Source of the DNA: Acanthochlamys bracteata
Lineage: Eukaryota > Streptophyta > Magnoliopsida > Pandanales > Velloziaceae
NCBI GenBank assembly: GCA_019914995.1
Contig: CM034143.1
Location: 2,420,501-2,484,500, forward strand
Direction: 5' to 3'
DNA length: 64,000 bases
Made by a program: the position numbers and the translations under genes. How positions within the stretch are numbered: position 1 is the stretch's first letter; each line of letters opens with the position of its first letter. Shown here piece after piece: positions 58,410 to 64,000 of this stretch. Below the pieces are notes generated by a model, which saw only the letters and a program-made list of their open reading frames with translations, was not told where the DNA came from and made no database searches.

Positions 58410-60282
58410 ACTAGTGCAGAGATTATGGAGACTCCCAACATGCCTAATCAGATTTTCCATACTTCTTAAAGACAAGAAATATATCTAGCCTTGAAAGATA
58501 AGTCCCAAATTGTTTGACAAAAAACTTCTGTATATCATATGAAGGGGAAGCAGTTTCCAACAGTGATTGAGCATGTAAATAGCAAAGAGATCGCAACTCT
58601 GGAGACTAAAGAGGCAAGGATGGTCCCTTCCTTCCATTACTCACTGCCACAATATCTTAAAGCAACTTCTTTCCAAATGATAAACATCTTAAAGATACTT
58701 TCCTCTACTTCCTTTATAGCCAAAGGAAGCTGAACCACTTCAAAGACATCCTTTTCTCCGACCAAATTTCAGTTCAAACATATCGAAGGCACGAGGAGCA
58801 TAGACATTCTGCGAAGAATGGCCTCAACCCATGGTAAATGTTTCCGTTATGATATATAAAATTTTGGAATACTAGAAGTTTAGTAGTAGTTGTTTGAGAT
58901 TTCATTAGTTGTAATCGGTGGTCTTAACAGTGCATATATCATTGGCGATACATCCACTGAAAACTTCAAATATTTGTTAGATATCTTAACCTATCAAATA
59001 ATGAAGCTTTTGTTACAGTCAACTATAAACATTTAACTATATAGTATGAAATTCTGTGAAACTTTTGTGCAAATATTCAATCATAAAAACCTTTGCTTCA
59101 ATATAATTAGCATCAGTCCTGAACGATAAAATGTAGCAACCGATGTTTTCTGCCAAAAATAATAAGAACAAAGAGAAGAGTATCCAATGTCTTTCAAATA
59201 ATACAAGTAACAAAAACCAACTTTAATCATGAACGATTGTATTGCATCTAGCCCTTGGCACAAATCATTAAAGCAAAACTCCCATCTGATAGTTCTGGAT
59301 ACTTTTTATCATTTCAAATGCTAACTATTTGGCCAGAGGTTTGCATGTGTAGCGCATATGATGTACTCAACCTTTCCTTCACATCCAAAGTAAAAGATCA
59401 CTAGTTCTTGAAAACCAGCATATACCAGAAAGCTACCTAAAGATTAAGAAGTTTACAATGGCTAGTAGGTTACCAACCCAATTATAATCATCCCAATTTT
59501 TGGCCTACCATGAAAAAACAAAATTCATAGTTAAGAGATTAGAAAAGCAACTCTCTAAATTGAAGAAACAAAATTTAATAACCAATCATCATAATCAAGG
59601 ACCCAAAGCAAATCTGGACAAACTATAGCAGGCAATTCATTTACGTACAACAAAATGCTGCTAGTTCTTCTTCCAACTCTGAAGAAACTTATTAACTTTT
59701 CCTGTAAAACCAACAACTTCACTTGCAGCATAAGAACTGCATTTCTAACAAGAACAAGCCAGAAAAACTCCACCAAAATCTTATGCATGACGATATCCTT
59801 TTCCTATACAATGATGTTCAACATGCCACTGCTAAAGTAAATACTAATTAATTTGAATAAAACTAAGTGTACTTCATTACCTCTTTCAATCGCACTATCG
59901 AACACCCATCATGAAGACGTATCTCATCTCATTCCTACGGTATATATTAAAAGAAAAACATGCACATATGCAGGCACTTATGAGAGTTACATGGCCAGGC
60001 CAGGCCAGAGCAACTCTAAAGCAAATGTCAAACAGAAACAACTTCAGTGCCCTATCAAAACAGTTCTATGAACAACAAGGAAAGATTTCTTTCTTACTAA
60101 TCAATCAAGAACCATGAAAGCTGAAACACAAATAAGTGCTGAATTGCTTGAATCACCATAACTCCAATAAAATATAAATAGGCTAACAAGCAAGAGTAAC
60201 AATCATATATATCAAAGACCAAACCAAACTCAACCCAATTGACCTCAATCTTAAACGAGCAGTCAACGAGATTTCACCATTA
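58410..60282. other. Spacer between the gypsy fossil and the AN1 gene
   Basis: No repeat family recognised. 58540-58830 is less AT-rich with short open stretches on both strands (for example MKGKQFPTVIEHVNSKEIAT on plus; NVYAPRAFDMFELKFGRRKG on minus). They could be remnants of a gene or transposon, but I recognise none. 59850-60280 would hold the 3' end of the AN1 transcript. Confidence 0.4.
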
Positions 60283-60723
60283 TTAGATCTTGATGATTTT
60301 TGCTGCACGGATAACAGGATTGGCTTTGGAGATCTGCGCCCGCGCAGCTGCCTTGTAATCAAAGGAACAGTCATGAGTATCAGAATACCTATGCCTTGGA
60401 CAGAACAGCTCGCCGCAACGGCACCGGAACCCTGTCAATCCCACTCTCTTGTTGCAACTACTGCACCTGCTTACACAATCACCATCGCTACTATCGTTGT
60501 TGTTGCTGGTGGTGCCCCTGTTCTTCTTCAATGATGACAACGGTGTTGTTGTCACAATAGATTTGTCTTCTTCTTGTTTCTGTGATGGTGTGGTTTCTTC
60601 AGATTTGAATAAGAGAGGAGAAGGAGGAGGAGGGGAAGATGGTGGTGATGATGGGGAGGTGGTTGCTGTTGTTGTTGTGGGTGTGAGAATTTCTGCTTCA
60701 TCTTTTAAGCTCTCTTGAGCCAT
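60283..60723 (-). CDS. AN1-type zinc-finger stress-associated protein (SAP), 146 aa, no A20 finger
   Basis: A plant SAP family member. Such proteins act in stress responses and have been linked to ubiquitin pathways; the family assignment is firm, the function for this gene is inferred. From the ATG at 60723 the product is [20 protein letters not shown], a Pro/Ser-rich linker ([11 protein letters not shown]), then a complete AN1 finger at about residues 86-124: [27 protein letters not shown]. It ends with the typical ENPVVKAAK-like tail ([13 protein letters not shown]). The N-terminal A20 finger of most plant SAPs is absent, leaving a low-complexity segment instead. An in-frame ATG 13 codons upstream exists, but CGTCATCAG just before AAAATGGC looks like a splice acceptor of a 5' UTR intron, so I prefer 60723. 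The frame is intact. Confidence 0.92.
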   Translation of the reverse strand: MAQESLKDEAEILTPTTTTATTSPSSPPSSPPPPSPLLFKSEETTPSQKQEEDKSIVTTTPLSSLKKNRGTTSNNNDSSDGDCVSRCSSCNKRVGLTGFRCRCGELFCPRHRYSDTHDCSFDYKAAARAQISKANPVIRAAKIIKI

Positions 60724-61830
60724 TTTCTGATGACGATTATACAAAATACCGCAAGAAAACAAAAGATTGGAACTAGTAATTAACTAGAAATTCAACCAAA
60801 CAAAAACAATACTAGATTTTTTAATGAAAACCTTCTTCTTGAGAAATTTCAAGAAGCAAACCAAATGGTTTCTCAACAAAAGAAACGAAATTTTCTATAG
60901 AATTGAAAGAAAGAGCTGGCGGTGGGAAAGAGACAGAGTGCCGAAAGAGAGAGATGCACAGTCTGGTGTAACAATTAAGGATAGTGATTCAACTGTTATT
61001 TATGGTAATAAATATAGCTTAAACAATCAATTCAATCAACTAAAGTGGAAAAAAAGAAAACCAAAGAAAAGGACAAAAGAAATTCTCAATTCCCAGTGGA
61101 AAGAAAGAAATGAGAATACTGAAAGAACATTAAAAAAATAGCAGCTAGTAGTTTGAAAGAACTTAAACCAGAGGAAATAGAAATGGAACAGGGTACAGAT
61201 GAGAAAATCAAGCAAGAACTGATTCATTCAAGAATCCAAAATTTATTAGAGTCGAAAACTCTTCAAGGGACAGAACTGTCAAGAAACTGAACTGAGGAGC
61301 AGAAAGAAAGTGAGATATGATTTGCGAAATCAAAGTCTTTCCATTCCTTTCTTCCTTCCTTCCTGATAGAAGAGATCCAGAAAGAAAATTAAATGGGAAG
61401 TTACGAAGAAGAAGAGGAGAACTACAAAAAGAAAAATAGTGAATAAAGTGGATAATTTAGTGAGTGCGAAATAATAATAATAATCCTAATAAACAAACAA
61501 AAGATAGCTTGGTAAGGTTGAAATTAGCGACAGTCGCAATAATAATCTTATTAGTCTATTACTAATTTTTGTTATTCGTATAAGAAAGTTATTATTAGAA
61601 CTATATTGGAAGAGAAACTAAGAAACGAAAAAGGAAAGGGCAGTGTTTGGCGTTGGTGTTGGTGCCGGAGATTCTTGACGAAATGAATGGGAGGAATTTG
61701 ATCCGCGTCCAAGTCCAATCCATCACCAGTCACCACTATAATAAAAAGCAGCAGCAGCACTTTACACTGCCCTTTCACGGTCTCCATGAGACGAGGTTTA
61801 ATCTTGGCCGCTGAATGTTTTTTTTCCTTT
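60724..61830 (-). other. Upstream region/leader of the AN1 gene
   Basis: Purine-rich on the plus strand (61030-61140, 61290-61430), consistent with a CT-rich plant leader on the minus strand. A 105-codon Lys/Arg-rich plus frame (60824-61141) is an artefact of this composition. A minus frame at 61572-61787 starts METVKGQCKVLLLLFIIVVT, resembling a signal peptide, but its remainder is unstructured and unrecognised; I give it little weight. Confidence 0.4.
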
Positions 61831-62831
61831 TACATATAAAAATTATTTTTTTTAATAAAAAAAATTTTTAATTCATTTTTAATTCTAAAAAATACAATAA
61901 ATTAATTATAACTTATTTTTGTAATAAAAAGAATATTACTTTTTAATAATATTATTTTTAATAATTTATTTTTAAAAAACTCACTGCAACCTTATTATTT
62001 TACTACAGTAACAAAATTTAAGCTTTGAACTGTTTGTTTAGATACGGCTAATATATCATAATAGTTAAACCTAATCAGAACATCGATAAAACTGTCAGAT
62101 CATCAAATCACTGATTAATTCGGCAGGTCACCGATCGATTCGAATCCAACAATATTAAAACTACATATATCAATAATAATATGACGAGCCTAACTGCTCC
62201 AAAACAACCCCACAGCTCTATTCTTCGACACCAAGTTTGATTAAAAAGTTAGATACATATATCAATATAATATTAAGAATCCGGTTGGATACATTAGAAG
62301 TTAGATTAGAAAAGAAAAAAGATAAAGCCGTATTTGTGAGATGCCAAATATTATATTACTACACTATCAAATTTTAAAATTTTAAACTGTTTGTTTAAAC
62401 ATACCTAATGTACACTCCAGTTTGATAAAACATTATTTAATTATTGTTACGAAAATATATTTGATTTAAATAGTTGAAACAATTTTGATAATCTTTTAAG
62501 GAAAGTTTAAGAATTAAAAATTTTCATGTACAGTAATAACTTAAAAATAAAAATGTTAAGAAGAAAATAAAATTATTAGAAAAACCAAATTCAATGTAAA
62601 GTTAACTTTAATTGAGTTTTAAAAATTATATTGAGAAACATTATAAAAATGAAGAAATATTTAACAAGAAAGTAATAAATTAATTGTAAGGAAATTTTTC
62701 AAAAGATTAAAACTTGAAGAAGAAAGAAAAAAAAAATAGTAAATGTATAACAGTTAGAAAAGAGAAAATATATGAGTTTAAATTAATTACCAAAGTGGGC
62801 AAAAAATAGAGTTCGAATCTTGAACTTCATA
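61831..62831. other. AT-rich spacer with repeat fragments
   Basis: 61840-62000 shares AATTTATTTTTAAAAA-type words with 11290-11460 and 12285-12415. From 62020 to 62400, AACTGTTTGTTTA(G/A)A and ACTAC(A/T)GTAACAAAATTT-type words occur twice (about 61995-62045 and 62350-62405), a decayed direct repeat. No gene. Confidence 0.4.
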
Positions 62832-63453
62832 GCATAGTTATAAAACCCGAACCGGCCCGCCCGGATCTTCCGGAAATCGTCTATTCGGAGCGTAAATCGA
62901 TCCGAATTTATAATAAAATTGTTTATGCAATCGACCCGTTCTGACCCGTTTCGAACCGGTCGACCCGCTTGTCCGGGTCGAACCGGGTTAAATTAAATTT
63001 TAAAAAATTTAAATTTATGATATATTAATACAAAAATAATTATTAGTAGCCTTATATTAAAATATTAATATATAGTTTATATTTTATATTTGTATATGAT
63101 AATGCAAAAAAATAAATTTGTTATATTTTATTTGTAAATATTTATTATTAGTGATTTTAAATTTTTATATTACTAATTTTGTTAAACTGTAAGAAAAATA
63201 ACAAAATTATTTTAAACAAAAAATTTTTTTTAAAATTTATTATTTAAAATATTTTTTTGTTAGTTTATTTTTTTTTATGCCTTCTAACAAAGAAAAAATT
63301 TATTATTTTTTCTTTTGAAATAATAAGCGTTCGCACTACCGTCAATGCTTTAGTATTTTTGACATAACGGTTCAACCCATTGACCCGACGGATCAACCCG
63401 TTGATCCAGACAGTTTTTCGGTTCAATGTCCGATTCGGTTTTTACAACTATGC
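62832..63453. repeat. TIR element (622 bp) with GC-rich ends and AT-rich core
   Basis: The ends form an inverted pair, 21 of 24 bases matching: GCATAGTTATAAAACCCGAA on the left, and CGATTCGGTTTTTACAACTA then TGC on the right. Subterminal words CCGGGTCG, GACCCG and CGAACCGG surround a 250-bp AT-rich core. Non-coding, non-autonomous; superfamily not assigned. Confidence 0.75.
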
Positions 63454-63619
63454 TTCAGAGTGAAACTTTTTTATAAATGTAATTTTGAAAGTCAATGCAT
63501 TATTTAGAAATACTCGAAAGAGATATCTAAACTTCTAAACTCATCTGACAGTTTTCTATTACAACCTTAACGTAATACAATTTTGATTCTAAAATAACTA
63601 CCCTACCCAAACGGAGACT

Positions 63620-64000
63620 ATTATAAGACCATAATTTTAAAATTCGATCTGAACTGGTCAAATCGAATCAGAAATCAATAATGCGGCGCTACTTTTGGGC
63701 CGAATTGATATAAAAATGAGTCGCGTAAGCGACCCAATATGACCCGAATCGATCCGGTTGAGCTAATCGATCTGATTTTAGTATTTATAAAAAAATAATA
63801 TATTTATTTAAAATAAAAAAATATCTTCATTAGCATTCTAAAATATACACTTTACTGAAGAGTCTTCTATTACTAATTTATTTTTTCGTACTTTATTTTT
63901 TATTAAAAAATAATACATAAACAAAATTTAGTGTAAATAATATATATAATTTTAGAGTAGATAATTTATTTTTTGTAATGCATAAAACATAAAAATTTTA
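63620..64000. repeat. Partial relative of the 62832-63453 element, cut by window end
   Basis: Starts near CCATAATTTTAAAATTCGAT and has GACCCGAATCGATCCGG and GGGCCGAATTGA words followed by an AT-rich stretch that runs off the window. It matches the left half of the neighbouring element in plan, with diverged sequence. Confidence 0.5.

Noticed and set aside
60824-61141. 105-codon Lys/Arg-rich plus frame
   Set aside because: Composition artefact of the purine-rich antisense of the AN1 gene leader.
61572-61787. Signal-peptide-like 71-codon minus frame
   Set aside because: Only the first 20 residues look structured; the rest is unrecognised, with no conserved cysteines. Kept only as a note in the upstream entry.
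1-64000. CRISPR arrays, operons, tRNA or rRNA genes
   Set aside because: No spaced direct-repeat arrays and no cloverleaf with A/B boxes were seen; the introns and gene families are plant nuclear.

Overview
The window is nuclear DNA of a flowering plant, most likely a eudicot. It has GT-AG introns, AT-rich spacers full of small non-autonomous transposons, and plant gene families (FAR1-RELATED, tyrosine-rich extensin, BABY BOOM-type AP2, AN1 stress-associated protein). I cannot name the species from sequence alone.

Layout. 1-1.7 kb (-): a FAR1-RELATED SEQUENCE (FRS) gene cut by the window edge, with two in-frame stops, so probably a pseudogene. Its probable upstream region (1.7-3.5 kb) holds a 93-nt near-perfect hairpin. 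6.1-9.9 kb (-): one large cell-wall gene in which a Pollen Ole e 1 domain sits between two long extensin repeat blocks. It has a 442-bp intron and one single-base frame shift in each exon. 10-21.3 kb: no gene seen, only MITE-like repeats and microsatellites. 21.6-33.4 kb (+): a four-exon DIM1/TXNL4B-like thioredoxin-fold splicing factor of 152 aa. Its introns are swollen to nearly 12 kb by a copia fossil, a TRIM-type miniature LTR element, a hAT remnant and a MITE. 34.6-38.3 kb (-): a nine-exon BABY BOOM/PLETHORA-type gene of 748 aa, tail to tail with the splicing-factor gene, including a 9-nt microexon and a GC-AG intron. 38.3-60 kb: transposon territory, with a Ty1/copia fossil with very short LTRs and intact target-site duplication, CACTA-type elements, a MITE pair, an exon fragment of a HAD-like hydrolase bracketed by an exact 24-bp inverted repeat, and a Ty3/gypsy fossil. 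60.3-60.7 kb (-): an intact AN1 zinc-finger stress-associated protein lacking the usual A20 finger. 61.8-64 kb: repeats, including a 622-bp TIR element rich in CCGG/CCGAACC words.

The genes do not form a pathway; this is an ordinary plant gene neighbourhood. The three best-supported intact genes are the DIM1-like splicing factor, the BBM-like transcription factor and the AN1 protein. The most distinctive items are the Ole e 1/extensin sandwich gene, the hairpin at 2.8 kb, a ~260-bp MITE family with more than ten copies (one ends about 75 bp from a start codon, two form a natural inverted pair), and a 54-codon ORF inside a 6.4-kb intron. I found no sign of a wholly new molecular system. All protein calls rest on recognised motifs, not on database searches.
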